DNA of 64,000 nt, from assembly GCA_903824665.1 (NCBI GenBank), contig CAIJXT010000006.1, positions 124,001-188,000 of the forward strand, written 5' to 3'. Under the pieces are notes generated by a model. It was not told where the DNA came from. It was given only the letters and a program-made list of their open reading frames with translations, and did no database searches. The translations under genes were made by a program, and so were the position numbers. The DNA comes from an uncultured Bacteroidota bacterium. Lineage in GTDB: Bacteria; Bacteroidota; Bacteroidia; Chitinophagales; Chitinophagaceae. Positions 47,449 through 55,527 of the stretch are shown here, piece after piece. The number at the start of each line of letters is the position of its first letter. The stretch's first letter is position 1.

Positions 47449-48045
47449 ATGAAAACTTTGCTGATTGGTCTGGGTTTATTCTTCATGGCACTTGCTGCCG
47501 AAGGACAAACCTATGACGATACAATTGCCCTGTTCAGAAAAAAGTACATTGAAGAATTGCTTGCCGAAAAACGTGCACCCATTAAGGGCGCTCAGGTCGA
47601 CAGAATCAGTTTTTTCAAAGCCAATAAACAATACAGGCTTTGGGCAGAATTCAGGGAGACCCCGGGCAGCACGCCATTCATGATACCCACCCACAGCGGC
47701 AAGCAGAAACCCTACCGTCAATACGGCACCCTTTCATTCCGGATTCAGGGTACCGAATATGTGCTGCATGCTTATCAGGGTATGGACCTGCTCAAAGACA
47801 CTACCTACAAAGACTATTTGTTTATCCCTTTCCGCGACCGCACTAATTATGAATCAACTTATGGTGGCGGACGCTACATTGATCTCTCTATCAAAGATAT
47901 CGTGGATGGTAAGGTACTCCTCGATTTCAATAAATGCTACAATCCCTACTGTGCCTACTCAGACGGTTTCAATTGCCCTATCCCACCCGATGAAAACACA
48001 TTGCAAATTGAGATCCCTGCTGGTGAAAAGGCTTTTACTCACTAA
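47449..48045 (+). CDS. DUF1684 secreted protein
   Basis: A signal peptide (ending AAEGQ) precedes a DUF1684 domain, recognisable from the C-terminal CYNPYCAYSDGFNCPIPP and the IPFRDRTNYESTYGGGRYID block. Members are small exported or periplasmic proteins of unknown activity. Strongly conserved Cys and Tyr residues suggest metal or ligand binding, which is only inference. The ATG at 47449 gives the normal signal peptide; the longer frame starts at a TTG 9 bases upstream. The next gene follows after 15 bases, so they form a short operon. Confidence 0.85.
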   Translation: MKTLLIGLGLFFMALAAEGQTYDDTIALFRKKYIEELLAEKRAPIKGAQVDRISFFKANKQYRLWAEFRETPGSTPFMIPTHSGKQKPYRQYGTLSFRIQGTEYVLHAYQGMDLLKDTTYKDYLFIPFRDRTNYESTYGGGRYIDLSIKDIVDGKVLLDFNKCYNPYCAYSDGFNCPIPPDENTLQIEIPAGEKAFTH

Positions 48046-48060
48046 CCAAAACACGCCTAA

Positions 48061-48318
48061 ATGACACTTAAAGAACAATTTGAACAAGCAGTAGCCGGCA
48101 GCAAACTCATCTCCTCCCGGCCCGACAATGATACACTCCTGAAACTTTATAGCCTGTACAAACAAGCTACAGAAGGCGATGCACCTGACGAGGGTCCTGC
48201 AAATCCCTTCGACTTTATTGCAAAAGCAAAACACAATGCCTGGTCCGAAATAGCCGGTACTAACGCACAAGATGCAATGCAGCAATATGTAGACCTCGTA
48301 GCAAAGCTACGCGCTTAA
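48061..48318 (+). CDS. Acyl-CoA-binding protein (ACBP)
   Basis: An 85-aa four-helix protein that binds long-chain acyl-CoA in the cytoplasm. It has the family signature LLKLYSLYKQATEGDAP and FIAKAKHNAWSEIAGTNAQD, with the Tyr and Lys residues that contact CoA. ACBP is mainly eukaryotic and found in only some bacteria, including several Bacteroidota. It is preceded by the DUF1684 gene and followed by a terminator. The role is a lipid pool buffer or a donor to lipid synthesis. Confidence 0.92.
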   Translation: MTLKEQFEQAVAGSKLISSRPDNDTLLKLYSLYKQATEGDAPDEGPANPFDFIAKAKHNAWSEIAGTNAQDAMQQYVDLVAKLRA

Positions 48319-48352
48319 TATTGTTGACGGACGCATTGCTTCTGTTATACAA

Positions 48353-48378
48353 GAATGCCCCGCATATGCAGGGCATTC
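48353..48378. terminator. Terminator between the ACBP gene and the NHL-protein gene
   Basis: GAATGCCC (48353-48360) pairs with GGGCATTC (48371-48378) around CGCATATGCA, which can itself close. The genes on both sides end toward it. Confidence 0.75.
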
Positions 48379-48408
48379 AAAGTCAATTTTAGGTTGTTTA
48401 CCCAACTG

Positions 48409-49755
48409 CTATTGTGTAGCAGATGCCTTACCCTTCCATTCGTGGTGCTTCGATACCGCATAGATAATATATGCACCGGCAGCGTCAAAACGGATATCAA
48501 TGCTTTTGTTTGTTGGCCCTATAGACTGGCTTACTACCCTACCCTGCGAATTCAATACAAATATCGTTGCGGTTTCGCCCTGTGGCGATTGCAAAAAGAT
48601 ATTCGCATGTTTGCTGCACGGATTCGGATACACAGTTATTGTGCCTTCTTTCTTCGGGTCAGCCAGGTATACATACCGCACTTTATTGCTTTCACCAATA
48701 TACAGGTTACCCGCTTCGTCTACTGCCACACTTGTTGGTGTCACCACACCCGCATCCAGTGCAGGTCCGCCGTCGCCATAACTGTTGCCGGCTCCGTTAC
48801 CAGCCACTGTACTTACAATCCCTGTTGAATTTATTTTTCTTACACGATTGTTGTTGCGGTCAGCAAAAAACACATTCCCTTTTTTATCTGTTGCCACAGA
48901 CAACGGACGGGACACTTTAGATTGTCCTGCAACACCATTATCTCCGCCAAAGCCTGCCACACCATTATCTGAACCGGCAACTGTTGTAATAATCCCGTTC
49001 GGATCCACCTTACGGATCGCGTTATTAAATGCATCAGCTATGTACAAGCTGCCGTCAGTACCCACAGCTACATCATTAGGTCTGTTAAGTTGTGCACTTG
49101 TAGCTGCCGAGCCATCGCCAAATCTTGCCGCCACGCCAGTTCCTGCGACTGTTGAAATAATACCTGCAGTATTTACTTTCCGGATACGGTGATTGAGACA
49201 ATCCGCAATAAACATATTACCATCCTTGTCTATCGTCACACCGGTTGGTTGGTACAACTGAGCCATTAAAGCCGATGTATCATCGCCCGAGTAACCACCA
49301 ATGCCATTACCTGCTACCGTTGTGATCAATCCTGCCGTATCAATCTTTCTGATACGGTGGTTGGATGCGTCAGCAAAGTAGATATTGCCATACTGATCAA
49401 CAGTAATACCCTGTGGATTATTCACTTTCGCCGCCGTAGCTGGTCCGCCATCACCGGTCATGCCGCCTGATCCGTAACCTGCAGCGGTGGTAAGTACACC
49501 ATACGAATTGATCTTCCGGATCCTGTTGTTTTTCTGGTCAGAAAGGTAAATGTCTCCTTTTTTATCAATGGCCATGCCGGTTGGGGTTGAAAACGACCCA
49601 TAAACTGCATAACCACCATCCCCTGCATAAGGTTGTTTTCCGTCTCCACCCATCGTCGAAATAGGCTGTGCATGCAGTATACCCGGCAAACACACCGTAC
49701 ACACAAGCATTGAAAAGTAAACGAAACTCTTATAAAAAGCGTACCCTTTATTCAT
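48409..49755 (-). CDS. T9SS-exported six-bladed NHL-repeat protein
   Basis: A signal peptide (ending ILHAQ) precedes six NHL repeats, each of the form PTGMAIDKKGDIYLSDQ with an N-x-RIRK-x-N end, spaced by about 55 residues that carry a TVAGNG-type link. They should fold into a beta-propeller. The C-terminal 70 residues (ITVYPNPCSKHANIFLQ ... GAYIIYAVSKH) form a type A T9SS sorting domain. The start at 49755 (MNKGYAF) gives a normal signal sequence. The function is probably binding or adhesion at the surface; no enzymatic residues were identified. Confidence 0.9.
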   Translation of the reverse strand: MNKGYAFYKSFVYFSMLVCTVCLPGILHAQPISTMGGDGKQPYAGDGGYAVYGSFSTPTGMAIDKKGDIYLSDQKNNRIRKINSYGVLTTAAGYGSGGMTGDGGPATAAKVNNPQGITVDQYGNIYFADASNHRIRKIDTAGLITTVAGNGIGGYSGDDTSALMAQLYQPTGVTIDKDGNMFIADCLNHRIRKVNTAGIISTVAGTGVAARFGDGSAATSAQLNRPNDVAVGTDGSLYIADAFNNAIRKVDPNGIITTVAGSDNGVAGFGGDNGVAGQSKVSRPLSVATDKKGNVFFADRNNNRVRKINSTGIVSTVAGNGAGNSYGDGGPALDAGVVTPTSVAVDEAGNLYIGESNKVRYVYLADPKKEGTITVYPNPCSKHANIFLQSPQGETATIFVLNSQGRVVSQSIGPTNKSIDIRFDAAGAYIIYAVSKHHEWKGKASATQ

Positions 49756-49984
49756 ATAACATCGTATTTTGCCCTGATACAAATAAAGCAATGAACCAAA
49801 AATACCATATTAATATAATATTTTCACTTCAATTGAAAATTAGCACCAAATGAAAACCCGGCACTAAATTAGTGCATATTTTCTGAATTTAAAATGCTTT
49901 GTTCCATTTATACTATGGTACAAATTATTTAACATCTCACTGATTGGCCCTCAAACTCCATAGTAGCAACACTTTTCGTTCCCT

Positions 49985-50164
49985 CTACTCCCCTTTTACC
50001 ATAGATTGCAGATAAACAAGATGGCTGACCAGATTGTGTGCATGCTCGTGCTTATAGGCTACCGATACACCACCCAGCGGTCTCCATCCTTCCTTTATAA
50101 GATCGTTTACTTCCCGCTCCAAAATGTCTGTATGATTGTTCGTCAATATCCGGTACTCTAACAT
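49985..50164 (-). CDS. DUF1737 minigene, 59 aa
   Basis: This very short gene on the minus strand encodes a 59-aa protein starting MLEYRILTNNHTDILEREVN and containing LIKEGWRPLGGVSVAY and then LVSHLVYLQSMVKG. The pattern E-x-E-V-N-x-L-I-K-E-G-W-x-P-x-G-G and the terminal Y-x-Q-x-M-V-K match the DUF1737 family. A TATATTTG promoter box lies 17 bases upstream. Function is unknown. It is easily missed because of its size. Confidence 0.8.
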   Translation of the reverse strand: MLEYRILTNNHTDILEREVNDLIKEGWRPLGGVSVAYKHEHAHNLVSHLVYLQSMVKGE

Positions 50165-50181
50165 AAAATTTCAATTTTACT

Positions 50182-50189
50182 CAAATATA
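50182..50189 (-). promoter_or_regulatory. -7 element of the DUF1737 gene
   Basis: On the minus strand this reads TATATTTG, a full TAnnTTTG match, 17 bases before the start codon at 50164. Confidence 0.55.
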
Positions 50190-50258
50190 TCAATAAAAAA
50201 GCAATAATCTCACGATGTAGTATACACACTACAACCCGATACTACTTTAACGCTGCCA

Positions 50259-50293
50259 TTGCCTGTGCCAATCATATATTTCAGGTACATTTG
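50259..50293 (+). promoter_or_regulatory. Promoter of the radical SAM gene
   Basis: TTG at 50259-50261, 24 bases, then TACATTTG at 50286-50293. The TTG start codon at 50310 lies 16 bases further on, so the leader is about 10 bases. Confidence 0.5.
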
Positions 50294-50309
50294 TGCAAAA
50301 CAATTGTAA

Positions 50310-52508
50310 TTGGCATCCACCGTCCTGCTGATAACGCCTCCGTTTACCCAACTGAATACGCCCTATCCGGCTACAGCTTACCTGAAGGGGTTTTTGAACA
50401 CGAAAAATATCACATCCAGTCAGGCTGACCTCGGGATAGAGGTCACGCTTGCCATTTTTTCTGCCGTCGGACTCACTGATCTTTTCACATTGGTCGATCA
50501 GTCGCAAACAGAACGGTCAGAAAATGCTTCGCGGATCATCATGCTTCGCGACGCATATATACAGACAATTGATCCGGTTATTACATTTCTCCAGGGCAAA
50601 AATCCGACTCTGGCCCATCTGATCTGTAAGCGGAACTTCCTCCCGGAAGCATCACGTTTTTCGCAGATCGACGACATGGTTTGGGCTTTCGGAGCAATGG
50701 GTGTGCAGGACCACGCCAAACACCTGGCCACCATGTACCTCGAAGACATATCAGACCTGATACAGGAATGTGTCGACCCTCATTTTGGCTTCAGCCGATA
50801 TGCCGAGCGCCTGGGCCGTAGCGCCAACAGTTTTGACGAGTTGTATAATGCACTAGAACTGCCCAATACCTATATCGACAATGTGCTTTGTAAGTTACTT
50901 ACAGATCGCATCCAGCAATCACAACCGGCGCTTTTAGCCTTGTCTGTACCGTTTCCGGGCAATTTGTATGCAGCTTTCAGATGCGGACAGCTGGTGCGGC
51001 AGCACTTTCCCGGCATCAGGGTAGTTATGGGTGGTGGCTTCCCCAATACTGAACTCCGTTCGTTAACCGACGCCAGGGTATTTGAATTCGTCGATTTCAT
51101 CACGTTAGATGATGGCGAAACACCTATTGAGAACCTGATACAGCACATTCAGGGACTGCTTCCGGTTTCCGGACTAAAACGCACCTTTACACTGCAAGAT
51201 GGAAAAGTAGCCTATGTCAACAATCAGGCTTGCACCGACTACCGGCAGGGGCAGGTGGGCACGCCCGACTATCGCGACCTGCCAATCGATAAGTACATTT
51301 CTGCGATCGAAGTCGTCAATCCTATGCACAGTCTTTGGAGCGATGGCAGATGGAACAAGCTCACCATGGCACATGGCTGCTATTGGGGCAAATGCACTTT
51401 CTGCGATACCTCGCTCGACTACATACAACGCTACGAACCCCTTACTGCTTCCATTCTTTGCGATCGCATTGAAACGATAATTACCCAAACCGGACAAACA
51501 GGTTTTCATTTTGTCGACGAGGCGGCTCCTCCGGCTCTGATGCGATCCCTGGCGATTGAACTGATCAGACGTAAAATCGTGATAAGTTGGTGGACCAACA
51601 TCCGTTTCGAGAAAAGCTTCACCCGCGACCTGTGTCTCTTGCTTCGCGCTTCAGGCTGTATCGCTGTTTCGGGAGGTCTCGAAGTCGCTTCAGACCGGTT
51701 GCTCGATCTGATTCAAAAAGGAATTACTGTGGCTCAGGTAGCCCGCGTCAACAAGCATTTTACCGAGGCTGGTATCATGGTGCATGCCTACCTCATGTAC
51801 GGATTTCCCACCCAAACCGCACAAGAAACAATCGACTCACTCGAGATGGTCAGGCAAATGTTTGCTGCTGGTGTACTACAGTCTGCATTCTGGCACCAGT
51901 TTGCTATGACCGCACATAGCCCTGTTGGCATGTACCCAGACCAGTACAAAGTCACTAAGGAAACTGAAGAAACCGGCTCCTTTGCCAACAATGACATTGT
52001 ACACCACGACCCCACCGGGGCAGACCACGACGGCTTTTCTTTGGGACTAAAAAAGTCGCTGCTCAACTTTATGCATGGTGCATGTCTCGATTTTCCGCTG
52101 CACAAATGGTTTGATTTCAAAACACCTAAGACTACTGTAAAGCCTACTTATATAACAGATGTACTTGCCGAAACCGAATACGCCTCTGCAAAAAACACCG
52201 CCAAAGTAGTATGGCTGGGTACAGAACCGGCAATTTCATTCTTCACAAAATCACACAAAGGGCAATTGTACGAAATGAGTTCGCTCACCTTTCAGAGCAG
52301 GCAGGCAGCTATGACTATCAAAGTCAGTAAAGAACAGGGCGCCTGGCTGGCTGCTGTTTTGCCACTGCTGTCTGTACACAATCAGAAAATGATGACTTTA
52401 CACGATGTGATGACCCACTATGAAGCGGCAGGCCTTGATGATTTCGAACTGTTTTGGGAAAACAAACCGGTAAACACACTACACAAAGCTGGGCTACTCG
52501 TCATCTAA
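50310..52508 (+). CDS. B12-binding-type radical SAM protein
   Basis: A radical SAM enzyme with an N-terminal region starting VLLITPPFTQLNTPYP, typical of cobalamin-binding radical SAM proteins, and a Rossmann-type part (IRVVMGGGFPNTELR, FITLDDGETPIENL). The iron-sulfur motif is HGCYWGKCTFCD, at about residue 355. The spacing is CX4CX2C, not the usual CX3CX2C. The barrel follows, with GFHFVDEAAPP and AVSGGLEVASDRLLDLI. Since the first in-frame ATG is about 70 codons in, TTG 50310 is probably the true start. No substrate peptide or partner gene was identified nearby. Confidence 0.85.
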   Translation: MASTVLLITPPFTQLNTPYPATAYLKGFLNTKNITSSQADLGIEVTLAIFSAVGLTDLFTLVDQSQTERSENASRIIMLRDAYIQTIDPVITFLQGKNPTLAHLICKRNFLPEASRFSQIDDMVWAFGAMGVQDHAKHLATMYLEDISDLIQECVDPHFGFSRYAERLGRSANSFDELYNALELPNTYIDNVLCKLLTDRIQQSQPALLALSVPFPGNLYAAFRCGQLVRQHFPGIRVVMGGGFPNTELRSLTDARVFEFVDFITLDDGETPIENLIQHIQGLLPVSGLKRTFTLQDGKVAYVNNQACTDYRQGQVGTPDYRDLPIDKYISAIEVVNPMHSLWSDGRWNKLTMAHGCYWGKCTFCDTSLDYIQRYEPLTASILCDRIETIITQTGQTGFHFVDEAAPPALMRSLAIELIRRKIVISWWTNIRFEKSFTRDLCLLLRASGCIAVSGGLEVASDRLLDLIQKGITVAQVARVNKHFTEAGIMVHAYLMYGFPTQTAQETIDSLEMVRQMFAAGVLQSAFWHQFAMTAHSPVGMYPDQYKVTKETEETGSFANNDIVHHDPTGADHDGFSLGLKKSLLNFMHGACLDFPLHKWFDFKTPKTTVKPTYITDVLAETEYASAKNTAKVVWLGTEPAISFFTKSHKGQLYEMSSLTFQSRQAAMTIKVSKEQGAWLAAVLPLLSVHNQKMMTLHDVMTHYEAAGLDDFELFWENKPVNTLHKAGLLVI

Positions 52509-52528
52509 CGACAACTGCAGGGGACAAA

Positions 52529-53689
52529 CTATTGGGTTGCAACCACTGTATCCATCATAATACGATCCATCATATCTTCGAGCTGCACACCCCTCAGATT
52601 ATGTGCTATGATCTTGCCCGATGGGTCTATCAGGACATTTGCCGGTATTGATTTAATAGAATACGTTACAGCAGCTACAGACGACCATCCTTTCAGATCA
52701 CTTACCTGTGTCCAGGTTAGTCCGTCTTCATCTATCGCCTGCTGCCAGTTGTCCTTATCATGATCCAACGACACACCGTATACCGTAAAATTCTCGTCTT
52801 TGTACTTTTTGAACGCAGCTACTACACTAGGGTTCTCAGCACGACACGGACCGCACCACGATGCCCAGAAATCCAGCAGCACATACTTGCCCCTCAACGA
52901 CGACAATGCCACAACAGTACCATCCGGTGTTGGCAGGTTGATCTCCGGAGCCATGGCACCTGTTTCCACGTACTGCGGTTTTACCGGTGCTGGTCCCTGA
53001 TTCAGTAGATTTACTTTCGAGAAATACTCGTTGAATTCACGGGTCATCTTAGTTCCGGGAAATCTGCGTCCAAGGCTTTGCGTGAATGCACTCAGGAACA
53101 CGCCTTCACTTTTCGGATTCAAAATTCGCGCAGCAAAGATCGCATTGGGTTGGTAAGGCGTGGTGTCAGCATAATTTTCGATCTGCTGGGTAAAATCCTG
53201 ATTCATCTCCTGATAGTTCTTCTGGGCAAGTGCCAGCAAACTATCATTGCCACGGGCACGCAAGGTATCCAGCACAATGTTCATGGTATTGAAATCCCTT
53301 ACCTTCTCCCTGAAAAACCGCAGAAATTGCTTCAGATGTTCAGATGCAGCCGAGCCGGATACCGTGTAGTTTTCGATCGCGTTCCATTCACTGTTCAGCT
53401 TTATGTTACCCTTATCTATGGAAAGTAGAATGAATTTGTTGTCATCAAAATGAAGGCGGTACAGTCCGGGTTCGGGTGCAGCGCCCGACAATTCGAAACG
53501 CCCGTCTTTTTTCGAATGCACAGAGTCTACTATTGCCACTATGTCATTCGCACCCAATTGTTCCAGTATTACTGTTTGCACAGGCATACCTTCAATCTCC
53601 CCTATGATATTGAACTTACTGCTGCTGCTGCTGCAAGCTGCCAAACCCGTCACTGCAATAAGAAAAAAGAGTAAATGTTTTGATTTCAT
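52529..53689 (-). CDS. TlpA-like thiol-disulfide lipoprotein with DUF4369 domain
   Basis: A lipobox (ending LAAC at residue 19) predicts a lipid-anchored protein. The N-terminal 130 residues match DUF4369 (FNIIGEIEGMPVQTVILEQL, then KKDGRFELSG), and the C-terminal 140 residues are a thioredoxin fold of the AhpC/TSA-TlpA type, with the redox pair in WASWCGPCRAENP and the later cis-Pro loop IKSIPANVLID. It is convergent with the radical SAM gene. Its substrate is not known. Confidence 0.93.
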   Translation of the reverse strand: MKSKHLLFFLIAVTGLAACSSSSSKFNIIGEIEGMPVQTVILEQLGANDIVAIVDSVHSKKDGRFELSGAAPEPGLYRLHFDDNKFILLSIDKGNIKLNSEWNAIENYTVSGSAASEHLKQFLRFFREKVRDFNTMNIVLDTLRARGNDSLLALAQKNYQEMNQDFTQQIENYADTTPYQPNAIFAARILNPKSEGVFLSAFTQSLGRRFPGTKMTREFNEYFSKVNLLNQGPAPVKPQYVETGAMAPEINLPTPDGTVVALSSLRGKYVLLDFWASWCGPCRAENPSVVAAFKKYKDENFTVYGVSLDHDKDNWQQAIDEDGLTWTQVSDLKGWSSVAAVTYSIKSIPANVLIDPSGKIIAHNLRGVQLEDMMDRIMMDTVVATQ

Positions 53690-53726
53690 CCGGGGATATT
53701 TAACGCCACAATCTTCCTAATCAACC

Positions 53727-53753
53727 CAAAATTAATAAGGCAAATGTCAACAA
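53727..53753 (-). promoter_or_regulatory. Promoter of the TlpA-like gene
   Basis: On the minus strand, TTG (53751-53753), 16 bases, then TAATTTTG (53727-53734). The start codon is 37 bases downstream. Confidence 0.5.
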
Positions 53754-53793
53754 ATGCCTAAAATTTGCATTGTCACTAGTATATACACCAAAA

Positions 53794-53828
53794 ATAACGC
53801 CACGATTGCTCGTGGCGTTAAAAAACTA
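53794..53828. terminator. Terminator downstream of recA
   Basis: TAACGCCACG pairs with CGTGGCGTTA (53795-53820) around ATTGCT, with A and T runs on both sides. It lies 30 bases after the recA stop. Confidence 0.85.
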
Positions 53829-53857
53829 TACCTTTTCTTTTAATACTGGTAACACTT

Positions 53858-54853
53858 CTATTCAGACGCTATCTGCAATGCTGCCCTGATCTTTGCTTCC
53901 ACTTCGTCAGCTACCTCCGGGTTATCATTCAGAAACTGCTTCACTGCGTCCCTGCCCTGCCCTATTTTGCTGTCTCCATATGCAAACCAAGAACCGCTTT
54001 TCTGCAGGATACCCAACTCTACACCCATATCTATGATTTCACCTACCTTGCTGATTCCTTCTCCGAAGATGATATCAAACTCTACCTGCCTGAAGGGTGG
54101 TGCCACTTTATTCTTCACCACCTTCACACGGGTACGGTTACCACTGGCCACATCCCCATCCTTGATTTGGCTGATACGGCGAATATCCAAACGAACTGAC
54201 GCGTAAAACTTCAATGCATTACCACCGGTTGTTGTCTCAGGATTACCAAACATCACGCCTATCTTCTCGCGAAGCTGGTTGATGAATATGCAGCAGCAGC
54301 CCGTACGCGAAATAGTAGCGGTAAGCTTGCGGAGTGCCTGGCTCATCAGGCGGGCCTGAAGACCCATTTTGCTTTCTCCCATTTCGCCTTCCAGTTCGCC
54401 CTTAGGCACCAGCGCGGCTACTGAGTCAATTACTACTACATCTACTGCACCCGATGAGATCAGACGATCGGCAATCTCCAAACCCTGCTCACCATAGTCG
54501 GGCTGCGATATGATCAGATTGTCCACATCCACACCCAGCTTACGGGCATAGCTGGCGTCAAATGCGTGTTCCGCATCTATAATCGCGCAAATTCCACCCT
54601 TTTTCTGCGACTGGGCTATTGTATGTATAGCTATCGTCGTTTTACCTGAAGATTCCGGACCATATATTTCTACGATACGGCCGGCCGGCAGACCACCTAC
54701 CCCCAACGCCATGTCCAGACCAATAGATCCTGTGCTGATCACATCCATCTTCTCCTTCTGCTTGTCGCCAAGCATCATCACAGAACCTTTTCCATAATCT
54801 TTCTCGATCTTGTCGAGTGCGAGTTTGAGTACTTTTAATTTATCGTCTGCCAT
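53858..54853 (-). CDS. recA: Recombinase RecA
   Basis: This ATP-dependent strand exchange protein acts in recombination and SOS induction. It carries the Walker A motif GPESSGKTT, the Walker B region [10 protein letters not shown], the L2 loop region with [17 protein letters not shown], and the C-terminal acidic tail. The ATG at 54853 gives the family N-terminus ([18 protein letters not shown]); another ATG at 54874 is possible. A -7 box lies just upstream, and the longest frame starts at a TTG inside that box. No LexA-type box was seen. Confidence 0.97.
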   Translation of the reverse strand: MADDKLKVLKLALDKIEKDYGKGSVMMLGDKQKEKMDVISTGSIGLDMALGVGGLPAGRIVEIYGPESSGKTTIAIHTIAQSQKKGGICAIIDAEHAFDASYARKLGVDVDNLIISQPDYGEQGLEIADRLISSGAVDVVVIDSVAALVPKGELEGEMGESKMGLQARLMSQALRKLTATISRTGCCCIFINQLREKIGVMFGNPETTTGGNALKFYASVRLDIRRISQIKDGDVASGNRTRVKVVKNKVAPPFRQVEFDIIFGEGISKVGEIIDMGVELGILQKSGSWFAYGDSKIGQGRDAVKQFLNDNPEVADEVEAKIRAALQIASE

Positions 54854-54886
54854 CTTACCTGTTTTTTTATCCATGATTTTATGCAC

Positions 54887-54894
54887 CAAAAGTA
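54887..54894 (-). promoter_or_regulatory. -7 element of recA
   Basis: On the minus strand this reads TACTTTTG, a full TAnnTTTG match, 33 bases upstream of the ATG at 54853. Confidence 0.55.
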
Positions 54895-55028
54895 GGTGAA
54901 TTTGCTACGCGTTTTTCGCTCCCGGGAAAAAGATATCCACAATTTCAATTGGAGTACGCTGGAGCAAAATCACCCCACCCCGGAAGCAAATCGGTGCCAA
55001 AACGGGGCAAATCCGGACGCACCAATTT

Positions 55029-55508
55029 TTATACCGCCTTCTGCAGCAGTACATTGGCTGTAGCCACAATACCCTCTTCACGGCCTATGAAGCTCAATTG
55101 CTCCGTTGTCGTAGCCTTAATAGAAACATCGTCAACAGACACACCCAATATCATGGCTATTGCCTGCCGCATCTCATCTACATACTTCCGTATTTTGGGC
55201 GCCTGCAGCAGAATAGTGCTGTCAATATTCACAAGTCGGTAACCCCGTTCGCATACCAGCTGATACGAACGTTGCAGCAATACCTTGCTGTCTATGCCTT
55301 TGTATGCAGCATCTGTATCCGGGAAGTGTTGCCCGATATCACCCAGGCTCAGCGCACCCAGTAGCGCGTCACATATTGCATGCAGCAACACGTCGGCATC
55401 AGAATGTCCGAGTGCGCCCTTATGGTGCGGTATCAGTATGCCGCCAAGCCAGAACTCGCGACCCTCTACCAGCTTATGAAAATCTATACCTTGCCCTATT
55501 CTATACAT
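55029..55508 (-). CDS. ispF: 2-C-methyl-D-erythritol 2,4-cyclodiphosphate synthase
   Basis: This enzyme forms the cyclic diphosphate intermediate of the MEP isoprenoid pathway. Zinc ligands are seen in GIDFHKLV (Asp, His) and later His in the GALGHSDADVLLHAI block, which is the family signature. At 159 aa it is the usual length. It begins 19 bases after the delta-60 protein gene and is probably co-transcribed with it. The remaining MEP genes are elsewhere. Confidence 0.97.
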   Translation of the reverse strand: MYRIGQGIDFHKLVEGREFWLGGILIPHHKGALGHSDADVLLHAICDALLGALSLGDIGQHFPDTDAAYKGIDSKVLLQRSYQLVCERGYRLVNIDSTILLQAPKIRKYVDEMRQAIAMILGVSVDDVSIKATTTEQLSFIGREEGIVATANVLLQKAV

Positions 55509-55527
55509 ACTGCTTGTTTTTTTGTCG

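Noticed and set aside
54854-55028. SOS (LexA) box before recA
   Set aside because: I looked for a palindromic operator near the -7 box and saw none; a motif search with the group's LexA consensus would be decisive.
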